Origin: Candidatus Omnitrophota bacterium
Lineage (GTDB): Bacteria > Omnitrophota > Gorgyraeia > 1-14-0-20-64-10
Assembly (NCBI GenBank): GCA_023248155.1
Contig: JAHFFE010000009.1
Span: 1-48,053, forward strand
Length of the DNA: 48,053 nucleotides
Direction: 5' to 3'
The notes under the pieces are model-generated. The model had not been told where the DNA came from and ran no database searches. It worked only from the letters and a program-made list of their open reading frames with translations. Shown here piece by piece: positions 1-10,000 of the stretch. The number at the start of each line of letters is the position of its first letter. Position 1 is the first letter of the stretch. The translations under genes were made by a program, and so were the position numbers.

Positions 1-721
1 TTTCAAATAAAACCAGAGCGGCAAACTGCTCGTCCGGAAAAGCTTCCACAGAAATCGACAGCGAGTCCACATCGTTAGCGACATCCCCGAGAGTCCGGAA
101 GAGTACTCCCAATAACTGGGTGAACTGATCCACATAACCACCTACTCTTACCGCCTTCGAAGGTTGTTCAAGTAAACTTTTCTGGATATAACTCAAAATG
201 GGTTCTCGATCAGCCGGTGGCCTCCAGTTTTTATTCCCATCATAAAGAACAATTTCAAGAATGGCATTCGCCCAGGAACTATTGGACAACACGACCCGAC
301 CAAATTCCGGATGGACCTCTCCGCGGTAAAAAAGGCCTTTGGCTTCAACTGCTTTTTTGCCTTCTTTCAGGGTGTCTCTCTCAAATTGACTGTAAGGACG
401 CTCCTTATTGGCCGCCGCTTTTTTGGCGATCAGCGCAGCCACAACAAGAGCATCATTGAAATTGTCAGTAGCGGTTTGAGGATCTGCGATTGCGTTAATA
501 CTCAATAGTAATGAATGCAGGAAATTTCGGCGATCAGGAGATCGTAAGTTGCCAATCTCCTCCTGCCCAGCAGCAGATTGAAGCCGTGATTTCAGGAGTT
601 GTTGGGTTGAAGCAGATTCCTCGGCGCCGGTGGCACGCAAAGCAAAAGAAGGCGACGGCGCTAAGCAAAGGATCAGCAAAGCGCTCAAAAAGCGTCGAAA
701 GAAAATGGGCTGGTTATTCAT
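1..721 (-). CDS. Secreted protein of unknown function (partial, runs off the window start)
   Basis: Manual translation of the minus strand from ATG at 721 is open to base 1: MNNQPIFFRRFLSALLILCLAPSPSFALRATGAEES... with a signal peptide-like N-terminus. Missing from the ORF track, probably because the stop lies outside the window. Confidence 0.75.
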   Translation of the reverse strand, partial: MNNQPIFFRRFLSALLILCLAPSPSFALRATGAEESASTQQLLKSRLQSAAGQEEIGNLRSPDRRNFLHSLLLSINAIADPQTATDNFNDALVVAALIAKKAAANKERPYSQFERDTLKEGKKAVEAKGLFYRGEVHPEFGRVVLSNSSWANAILEIVLYDGNKNWRPPADREPILSYIQKSLLEQPSKAVRVGGYVDQFTQLLGVLFRTLGDVANDVDSLSISVEAFPDEQFAALVLFE

Positions 722-791
722 GTAATAAAGGAAGTGTACTTGCTGGCAGCGCGTTTTACAAGAATGAATTTCAAAAACTTCTCACGATTAA

Positions 792-1097
792 CTATCCTGC
801 CATCCCCAATTTTTTCTTGGCGGCCTCGGACATCATTTCGGGGGTCCACTTCGGTTCCCAAACCACGGTCACCTTGGCGTCTTTCACGCCGGCCACCGAC
901 ATTGCCTTGGCTTTGGCGCCCATCGCAATCTGGTAGGCCATGCCGCACCCGGGCGTGGTCAGCGTCATCGTGATGACCGCTTCCTGCGTGGGAGTAATTT
1001 CCACATTGTAAATCAGACCCAGATCAACGATATTAACCGGGATCTCGGGATCAAAACATTCTTTGAGTGCTTCACGAACCTGTTCTGCGGTAGGCAT
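792..1097 (-). CDS. MIP18/DUF59 family Fe-S assembly-type protein (SufT/PaaD-like)
   Basis: MPTAEQVREALKECFDPEIPVNIVDLGLIYNVEI...MTLTTPGCGMA matches the DPEIPVNIVDLGLIY and T.PGC motifs of the family. Start trimmed to 1097. Confidence 0.9.
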   Translation of the reverse strand: MPTAEQVREALKECFDPEIPVNIVDLGLIYNVEITPTQEAVITMTLTTPGCGMAYQIAMGAKAKAMSVAGVKDAKVTVVWEPKWTPEMMSEAAKKKLGMAG

Positions 1098-1104
1098 TTT
1101 AAAA

Positions 1105-1956
1105 TTATTCCTCTTGATGGTGGACGAATAAACCCAGCGCCAGCGGGATATACACAAACAGAATCGCCGCCGGGAAATTTAAAATAAGCCCGAAGAAAAA
1201 CGCCGGCGCCCCCTTGGCAAACGGCGCAATACCCAGCATGGCGCGCAGACGGCCAACCAGCGGCGCCACGGCGTAATAATCAAACAGATAAATCAGCGCG
1301 CCAATCAGCGACACCAGAAAAACCACAATGATCGACGCCGTTTTATGCCGCCAGACAAACCGCGCCGACCGCTTGAACGCGGCCATAAGCCCGCTGCCCT
1401 TGAACACGATAAACCCCGGCGAATATAAAAAGAGATAGCCCACAAGCAGCAGTGCGATATAAAAAACAAATTCGGCCAGCGCCTGCATCCCCTGCGCGCG
1501 GCCGGTCACCGCCCAGAAAAAACCCACCGGGAAAACCGCCAGGACCGCCAATCCAATAGTTAAGAAACCGAACGCTAAACCCCACGCGCCCATTTTAAAA
1601 AGCCATTTGCGAACCGACGCCCAAAACCGGGCAACCGCATCGGCCTGCCCCGATAAAATCTGCCGCAGCGATTCTAAAACACCGCCCAGTAGTCCGGTCG
1701 CTAAAAAGAACATCATGAAAAAAAGCGTCAGCCCGATAATTCCATGGCCGACCGCCTCGCTGGCATTTTTGGGAGGAACCGCCACCGCCTGCTGGCCGTT
1801 GATGATCGTGTACGGAAGCAGCACCGATGACAGCGCGCCGATAAACGAATAGCCGATCAGATAGACAAACATCGGCATCCAGAATTTCGGCAGCAGCCGC
1901 AGCGCGCCCAGCACCGACTTCCAGACCGGCCCTTCCCCTTGAATTTTTTTCACCAT
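1105..1956 (-). CDS. Multi-pass membrane protein, function unknown
   Basis: 283-aa ORF with several hydrophobic segments, close to the neighbouring genes. Confidence 0.75.
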   Translation of the reverse strand: MVKKIQGEGPVWKSVLGALRLLPKFWMPMFVYLIGYSFIGALSSVLLPYTIINGQQAVAVPPKNASEAVGHGIIGLTLFFMMFFLATGLLGGVLESLRQILSGQADAVARFWASVRKWLFKMGAWGLAFGFLTIGLAVLAVFPVGFFWAVTGRAQGMQALAEFVFYIALLLVGYLFLYSPGFIVFKGSGLMAAFKRSARFVWRHKTASIIVVFLVSLIGALIYLFDYYAVAPLVGRLRAMLGIAPFAKGAPAFFFGLILNFPAAILFVYIPLALGLFVHHQEE

Positions 1957-1966
1957 GATGGTTCTC

Positions 1967-3823
1967 CTAGTCCCCGATGATTCCGTCTTCCAGCCAGAGG
2001 TACTGATCCTTCAAAAGATCCTGCGATACGCGCCAGTTGTCGGCATCTTCCGGCAAATGCAGATTCTCAAACGAGATCTTGATCCGCGTGCGCGCCTGCT
2101 CGCAAAACAGGTCGGCCAACTCCGCCGCGTTGGCGGTTTTTGTATCGGCGGCTAACCGCGCCGCGTTCGAAAGCGTTGCCGACATCGCGAACAGTTCCAC
2201 GCCCACATCAACCAAACGGAATAACAGCATCTGCCGTTTCTGCAATTTCTCCTGATTCAAAATCATCTGATGAAACAGCGTGCGCGCCAAGCGCCGGCTG
2301 GTCCGCCCGATATACCGCCAGTGCTTGTGCAACTTTGGCGGAAGACCGGCTGGAATTCCAAAAAACGGCCGCGGAACCCACAGCAATGGATACCAGACCG
2401 CGTACGAAAGCCCCGCTTTCACAGCCGCTTTCATGCGGGCCGGCAACGGATTGCGCGGACTTAACACCGCCAGTACTTTCTGCAGATGCGGGTCAATCGC
2501 CTCGCGCGCCAAAAACAGCCGCATGATTTCGCTGGTTCCTTCAATAATCAAATTGATCCGCGCGTCGCGGAACATTCGCTCGACCGGCCAGTTCGGCTCG
2601 CCGCGCCCTGCCAGCGACGGCCCAGTTTCATACCCGCGCCCGCCGCGGATCTGCACCGTTTCATCCACAAGCTTCCATGCGCCCTCGGTACAAAATAGTT
2701 TCGCCATTGCCGCTTCGATCCGGATATCCTGCCCGCCTTTGTCAGCCCACGCCGACGCCAGCCAAGTGATCGATTCCATCGCGAACAGATGCGCGCTCAT
2801 CCAGCCCAGCTTCGACGCCACCGCCTCATGCTGACCCACCGGCTGGCCCCACTGCACGCGCTCGCGCGACCATTTTTTGGCGATCTGCAAACAGCGCTTC
2901 GACCCGCCCAGCGATCCGGCCGGCAGCGTTAACCGCCCCGTATTCAGCGTGGCCAGCGCCAGCTTCAACCCTTTACCTTCCCCTAAAATAATATTTTCTT
3001 TCGGGACGCGCACATTCTTAAACCGCAGCAGCCCGTTCTGAATTCCTTTCAGGCCCATGAAATCGCAGCGGTGCTCAACCTCAAACCCTTCCATACCCTT
3101 TTCAACGATAAACGCCGTAATCCGTTTGCGCGGCTTGCCCCGCACCACCTGATCGGGCGTGCGCGCCATCACCACCAGCACATCGGCTACCGGCCCGTTG
3201 GTGCACCACAATTTTTTGCCGTTGATCAAAAAGAAATCGCCGCCCTCCACCGGGGTGGCGGTCGTCGCCATGTTCGCCGGGTCCGAGCCAACATCCGGCT
3301 CCGTCAACGCAAACGCCGAAATCGCCCCCTTCGAAAACCGCGGCAGATATTTCTTCTTCTGTTCCTCGGTGCCGAACATCTTCAGCGGCTGCGGCACACC
3401 AATTGACTGGTGCGCCGAAAGCCATACTGCCGTTGACCCGCAATGGCTGGCAATCAGCTCAATTGCGCGGTTGTAATTAATCTGCGAGAAACCAAGGCCG
3501 CCATACTCCTTCGGAATTTTCATGCCGAAACAACCCAGCGCGGCCAGCCCCTGAATAACCGATGCCGGAACCTCACCCGTTTTGTCCACCTGATCGGCAT
3601 CCAGGTTAGTTTTCAGGAACGATGCCAGCTGGGCCAAGAACGCATCGCCGATCTTCTTATCGGCTTCGGATTGGGCTAAAAAGGGGAATATTAAGGAAGA
3701 GACTACCTTGCCGTGGTAAAGCCCCAAACCAAAACTGGGGTGTTCCCAGGCATCTTGCCGTGCTGATTCGACGATCTCCAACGCTTCCAGACTGCCTAAA
3801 ATACCGCCGTCTTTGTTATTCAT
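1967..3823 (-). CDS. Acyl-CoA dehydrogenase (long form)
   Basis: Motifs ALTEPDVGSDPANMATTA, KLWCTNGPVADVLVVMART, QIRGGRGYETGPSLAGRGEPNWPVERMFRDARINLIIEGTSEIMRLF. Confidence 0.93.
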   Translation of the reverse strand: MNNKDGGILGSLEALEIVESARQDAWEHPSFGLGLYHGKVVSSLIFPFLAQSEADKKIGDAFLAQLASFLKTNLDADQVDKTGEVPASVIQGLAALGCFGMKIPKEYGGLGFSQINYNRAIELIASHCGSTAVWLSAHQSIGVPQPLKMFGTEEQKKKYLPRFSKGAISAFALTEPDVGSDPANMATTATPVEGGDFFLINGKKLWCTNGPVADVLVVMARTPDQVVRGKPRKRITAFIVEKGMEGFEVEHRCDFMGLKGIQNGLLRFKNVRVPKENIILGEGKGLKLALATLNTGRLTLPAGSLGGSKRCLQIAKKWSRERVQWGQPVGQHEAVASKLGWMSAHLFAMESITWLASAWADKGGQDIRIEAAMAKLFCTEGAWKLVDETVQIRGGRGYETGPSLAGRGEPNWPVERMFRDARINLIIEGTSEIMRLFLAREAIDPHLQKVLAVLSPRNPLPARMKAAVKAGLSYAVWYPLLWVPRPFFGIPAGLPPKLHKHWRYIGRTSRRLARTLFHQMILNQEKLQKRQMLLFRLVDVGVELFAMSATLSNAARLAADTKTANAAELADLFCEQARTRIKISFENLHLPEDADNWRVSQDLLKDQYLWLEDGIIGD

Positions 3824-3876
3824 CGAATTAATTGTAGCATATCCGCTATTCTGCTGTCATTTCCAACATTTCTTCC

Positions 3877-3942
3877 GTCATTTCGAACACAGTGAGAACT
3901 CCCATTTTAAAGCAAGCTTTCTCGGCTTCGTCTCGAAATGAC
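3877..3942. repeat. Palindromic intergenic repeat, 10-bp perfect arms GTCATTTCGA / TCGAAATGAC
   Basis: GTCATTTCGA at 3877-3886 and its reverse complement TCGAAATGAC at 3933-3942. Confidence 0.7.
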
Positions 3943-3953
3943 CTTTATTTTCT

Positions 3954-4025
3954 AGTGGAAATCTATTTTTCATATGTGAAAAATAATATCTTGACATATT
4001 TCCATTTATAATATATATTTCCACT
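3954..4025 (+). promoter_or_regulatory. Candidate promoter/operator region of the giant gene
   Basis: TTGACA (3991-3996), 17-nt spacer, TATATT (4014-4019). Palindrome ATTTTTCA-TATG-TGAAAAAT (3965-3984) just upstream of the -35. Outer inverted repeat AGTGGAAAT (3954-3962)/ATTTCCACT (4017-4025). SD-like AGGAG at 4060-4064. Confidence 0.6.
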
Positions 4026-4070
4026 TGTAAGTCATATTTAGAAGGAATAATTGCAAATTAGGAGTAGAAA

Positions 4071-7000
4071 ATGAAAAAAGAGGTTCTCCCCGATCCTCGA
4101 CGAAAGCATGGCCGCTGGCGATTTTCTTTTCGGTTCATTTCTGCTTTTACTCTCTTTGCCTTTGTTCTTCTTCAGTTAGGATTCATTCCTGCGCAAGCGG
4201 CTAACAACAACCTGCCCGACTGGCTGGCCGACGAACAGGACGCCTGGCTGAATATAAATCAGATGGATCAGCTGCAAAAAGCCGATGCCGCGCTGATCAC
4301 CCGCCTCAACGCGCTCAATGCCGCGCAACAGCAATTGACCACGCAATCGGCCGACGGCGTTAAAGCGCTGCATTTGGATGGCGCCGTAGCAGTAGCCAAA
4401 GACGCGCAGGGTAACGCGCTGCTCCTGCCCGAATTCAATGATCAACAGCAACTGCAAAACGGAACCCTTTTATTGGAAGACGGCACACTGCAAACCATCA
4501 CCAACGGCAAGGTCGCCCGGCAAAAAGACCTGTTCGGCAATGAAACAATCTTTTTAGAAGACGGCCGCGTCAATTATGAAATCGCCGCCGACGGGACCCG
4601 CTCTGATTATTCCTATCAGGAAGGGATCACCCGCACCACGCATTCGGTGACCGGCGACATTGTTCAGCAGTACGACACCCAAGGCAACCTGACGCGCGTT
4701 AGTTATCCGGACAACCGCGTTCTCAATTATGTTTCCAATTATCTTGCTTCCGAACGGACCGCCGACGGCTGGACCTATTCCTATACGCCCGCGCCGCAAA
4801 CGGACGGCACGGTGGTCGTCGATTTAACGCAGGCGGTTTCTCCGGCGGGGCTTACCTGCACGCTCTCCAACGGACAGATCACCGCGGCCCGCCTGCCCGA
4901 CGGCACACAACTGAGCAATGTTACTCTGACGGATTCCGGCACGGTGTTTGCGGCTAATCTCTTAATGCCGGATGGCACGCGGCAGACAATCACCGCCGGC
5001 TCGGTGAATTCGGTGACGCTGCCGGATGGACGGCTGCTCAATTACTCCAACGGATTTCTGAGCAGTATCGTGCAGAACGGGCAACCGACGGCCCTTTCCT
5101 ATACAACCGCCGCCGGCGGCGCTCTGGCGACGATCACCGCGCAAGATTCCACCGGCACGCGCAAAACATACGACTCCGCCGGCAAATTAATTTCGATCAC
5201 GCGCGCGGATGGAACGACCGAGATTTTTACCGGAACGAATTACTCCCGCTGGCGCTACAACGATCCGTTTAATGTCACCGTGGCGCGCGACTGGACAGTT
5301 TCGACAAAAGTCGCCGTTGCCGGCGGCAGCCTAACGCTCACCGGCACCGGGAGCAACCTCAACACCAACGCGCTCTACAACAAATCGATTGCCCGTACAA
5401 CCGCCGGAGAAATCAGCTTCACGGTTCCCTTTAAAGTCAGCATTTCCAACAGCCAGAGCACGCTGGCCGTCGAAAACGGACTGGCCGGAACCAGTTACCG
5501 CCGGCTGGAACTACTGCATAACGGTTCACAACTGGTCATCCGCATCTGGGAAGGCACGCGCGTCACGCAAAAAGTGGTGGCCGTTTCCAGCACAACTGTC
5601 AATGCCTGGTACAATGTCAAATTTTCTGCCACCACCGCCGGAACTTCGGTCACCGTCTGGAAAGAGGGGGCCGCCGTTCCAGCCAAACCCAATTTTACCT
5701 GGACATGGAACACCGGCACTGTGCGGTTCCATGCCTGGGTAAAAACCGGATCGCTTCAGCTGAATTCCCTCTCGCTCGAAACCCCCGCGCCGGCACGGGA
5801 AACGCTGGATCTGTTTGCGCGGTTGCGAACACCGGCCAACAATTACGCCGTGACCGCTCCGGCCCGCAAAAAAGAACAGTCGATTTACAACGCCGACGGA
5901 ACTCTCAAAGAAACCACGCGCACCGACGGAACGCGAACCCGGTTCGACCATGGAATGCCGGTTGAAATCACCGATCCCGACGGCAAAGTCACGCAGATCA
6001 CCGCTGAAATGTCCGGCACAGACCTGGAAGGTTTTTCAATCGCCCGCGACGGAATCACCCGACTCTACTCAACCCATGGAGAACTCTCCGGATTAACGCT
6101 GGCCGACAAATCCGAACTGGCATTTGACGGCAGTTCTATCAGCGGCGTTACACTCGCCGACGACACTCAGGTGATCAACGGTGTTTACGAAAACAACGCG
6201 CTGGTCAGCGGAACCGTACTCTACGCCGACGGTAAAAAGGTCCGCTACGCCGGCAAACAAATCGCCGAGGCCACTCTGCCCGACGGAACCATTATTGCTT
6301 ATACCAACGACAAACCGGTCCACCTCACACTGACCTCCGGAGAAAATTACCGGCTCCGGCAAAATGCCAACTCCACCTGGAGCGCCGAACTGGAAGATTC
6401 ACCTGCTCTTTCCCAAAACGATATTTTAATCACCCTCAATTATTCTTCAGACTGGCAGCTGCTCTCGGCCGATCGCGTAGATAACGCGCATCTTGTTTAT
6501 TCCAATGGAAAACTTTCTACGCTCACGCAAGCCGACGGGCTGGTCATCTCGTACGCGTATGATTCCGCCGGACGGCTCTTAAGCACCGTCGCCGTCAGCC
6601 CGGACGCTTCGCAACCCTCTATCCGCAGCGAATACGCCTACGACAAAATCCGAAAAGTCTATCAGGTGCCAGGCACCAACGAAGTTTTGGTGTATTCCTA
6701 TTCGTATGAATTCACCGGTTCCGGCGACGAGATCACCGCCATTCGCGAAGAAACAACCGGCCTGATTAAACGCTACCTCGCCGGCCAGTTGATTTCGCAG
6801 ACCGACGCCGACGGCGCCGTCACCGCGTACGAATATACCGATAACGCGTCCGGATGGAATGACCCGCTGGCCGATATTTCGCTGGCTTACCAAACACTGC
6901 CCGACGGCGCCAAAGCGGTCTATCAGAAAATCGGCGCCAACCCCGTCCGGCAATGGAAACTGACCAAATTTATTTTGAGCGACGGAACAGAAATCTCCGA

Positions 7001-10000
7001 CCCGAACCAGTCCGGTTATCAATCGCGGGCAGATCAAGCCGCCATTCCAACCGACCGCCGCTCCATCCTGCGCCTGGAACGAACCGGGGTACTGAAAAGG
7101 GTGCCAGGTTTAAACCTGGCACCCAACACAGAATTGTCATCCTCGAATTTTTCTATCGAGGATCCTCCCGCTTCGCGCATCGCCCGTTCCACGCTCACCT
7201 ATCAGGGGCAGCAGCGCGGCGAGTTCACATTCCAATACGAAGGCGATTTAACCAAAATCACCGATGACGGCGGAACCACGCGCGTCTACAACGCGGCCAA
7301 TGAACTGCTGTCCGTGCAAACGCCCGACGGGCAAACCTGGAACTACCTCACCGTCACCGACATTGACGGTTCTACGGTCCGCGTCGCCGATTTAACCGCC
7401 GTCGATCATCCCGACGGCGCGCGCGCCGAATATTCCGGCAGTTCGCTGACGCGCGTCTACCTTCCCGACGGAACCTCGTTTAAAAACCTGGTCTGGAATG
7501 ACGACGGCCGGCTGGTTTCCGCCGTTCAGGTTTCCATTGATGGAATTGAAACGGCACTTCCCAATCCGAACGGATCGGCCGCGCAGTCATGGACCATCGG
7601 CGCCGATAAAACCGGCTCGTTCGTCACCGTCGGACATGACGGCGGCGATATCGTAAAACATGCGCAGTCGTTCGTTCTGCCCGGCTACGGCCAGCGCCAA
7701 ACCAACAGCATCAATCTATTCGTCCGCGCCGATACGCTCGGCAGTCCGGCCGGCGGCCTGCGCGTAAAATTATTCGCCGATTCGCAAGAGAGCCCATCGG
7801 GCGACGCGCTCGCCGAGAGTGTCATCACCAACCCAACGCTGGGAGCGTGGAACCAATTTCAGTTTGGGTCCAACATTCAACTGACCGCCGGACAACGGTA
7901 CTGGATCACCGTCGAATATCTCGGACCGACCGAACTCTCCACCGCCTACCGGCTGGGCGCTTCATTCGAGAATTCTTACGCCGACGGTTCTGAACTCAAC
8001 CGCTATGTCTCGTCTCAGCGGTGGCTGGCCGGTTCGCGCGCGCTCGACCTAGCATTTCAATTAACCGCTTCCGGGCAAGCGCTTTCGCTGGAAGGAATTG
8101 AAACGCAATTAGCTCCCTACCGGATGAACGGCGACACCTTGACCGAGCAGGAATTCGACGGATCGGGCATTTTGCTCACGCAGAGCCGCTCCGACGGACA
8201 GGTTACCTTCTTTAACGCGCGCGGCCAGATTGAAACAATCACCGACGCCGAAGGCCGCCTGCAAACCGAATATATTTATACCGGCGCCGGTGATTTAGCC
8301 GAAGTGCGGATGCCCGGCGTACTCACGCAAATCGCCGAAGAAGCCGCGCTCGCCCGAGCTGATCTCGAGTCGCGATCCGCGCAGGCGCTTCAACTGCTGG
8401 CCGAACAGCGCGGAGTCGCCGCCGGGCAGATCAACCAGCAGATCGGTTCGGCGCGCGCCCAGTTGGCCGTGCAGGAATCAGAATTGATCGGGCAGTTAAA
8501 CGCGCTCGACAACACCAAAGCCAGCGGAAAAGCCGGCCGCAGACAGAAAAACAACGGCATGGACCAACTGCGCGGCGGCATCCAGCAGGTGCAAAGCGCT
8601 CAGCAAACACTCGACCAGCAGTACGCGCAGATGCTCGGCGAACTTGACAGCCAGATCAATCAGATCCGCCTGCAGATTGACACCGAAACCGAAAAAGCGT
8701 TTACGCAAATTCAACAAAGCCAGACCGACGCCGCTAAAGCGATGCTCAAACAGATCATCACGCCGGTGGTCTACACCGAGTTCCGCCGCGGCCTGGGCCG
8801 GGACCCCGACGCCGCCGAGTGGAGCCGCATCGTCGATCCGATCTACGACCAAATGAAAGATCAGCCGGCCGCGCATCTCGATTTACCGGCCATCCGCGCG
8901 TTGATCGAACAAAGCGCCGACCGGCAAGCCCGCGTCGAAGAAGTTTTGCAAATTCGCGCGCAGGTCCGCGACTGGTTCACCAACTATTTGCCATCGGGAA
9001 TAGACCCGAATTCCCTGTCATTGCGAGCGAACGAAGCAATCTCATCTCTCGACCTCACCCCCGACGACATCGTTGCCCTTTCCGCCGACGAGGTCGAACA
9101 GATTCTCACCTACCTTGACAACAGTTCATTGCATTTTGGGCAATCGGCTTATTTAGCGCTTAAAGAACTGTTGTCGCATTACACAACAGAAATCCCCGCG
9201 CACCAGCTGGCGACCGAGGCGATCGTCATCGACATCCTTGGCGGCGTCATTACGCCAAAAACCGAAGGTGATCTGGAACTTTCGCTTTACGCGCTCGGCA
9301 AAGTGGGCACTCTGCACAACTTGCCGCTGATCGCTTCCAAAATTTCATTTGAAGAACTGCGCGGCATGACCACTCTGCCCGGAGTGAAATCCACCATCGC
9401 CTTTGCCAATCCCAACGGAATGGCCTATAACGCAGCCGGCAATACCGCCTATGTTACCCATTTCGGCAATGGCACCTACCGCGCGCTCTCTGAAGTTGAT
9501 CTAGCTACCAATGCCATTCTGCGCACCGTTGTTCTGCCCGGCCAGCCCGAGGCGTACACCGGCCCGATCGCCGCCAGCGCCGATGGGCAATGGCTGGCCG
9601 TCGGAACCGTTTCCTACGCCGGCAAGCCGGACCAAACTGTGTTTTTAATCAACGCGCATACTTTTGAGGTCGCGGCTTCCTTCAACGGGTTCGGCGCCGT
9701 GGCTACCGTCGCTTTCTCACCCGACAACTCAACACTCTACGCCGCCGACAGTTTCACGCGCGCGTTAACCCGCGTGAACCTGGCCACACAAACAAAAATC
9801 GGTTCATTGCCACTGCCGAATGATTTCGCGAACCCAATGCTGGTCTTCTCGCCCAACGGACAAACGCTTTATGTCGGTTCCGAATCGACCGGACGGCTGG
9901 CCGTCGTTAATCTGGCGAATCCTTCCGCGCCCATTCAATTCATCAGCACCGGCGTAGCCCCGCGCGCGATGGCGCTGCATGCCAACGGAACCGACCTTTA

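Noticed and set aside
217-948. Short ORFs at 217-459 +, 311-508 +, 511-936 +, 718-948 - and 734-973 +
   Set aside because: They overlap the better-supported minus-strand genes 1-721 and 792-1097 in other frames and have no recognisable domain.
2037-3831. Plus-strand ORFs antisense to the acyl-CoA dehydrogenase
   Set aside because: Shadow ORFs in GC-rich coding sequence; the sense gene has unmistakable family motifs.
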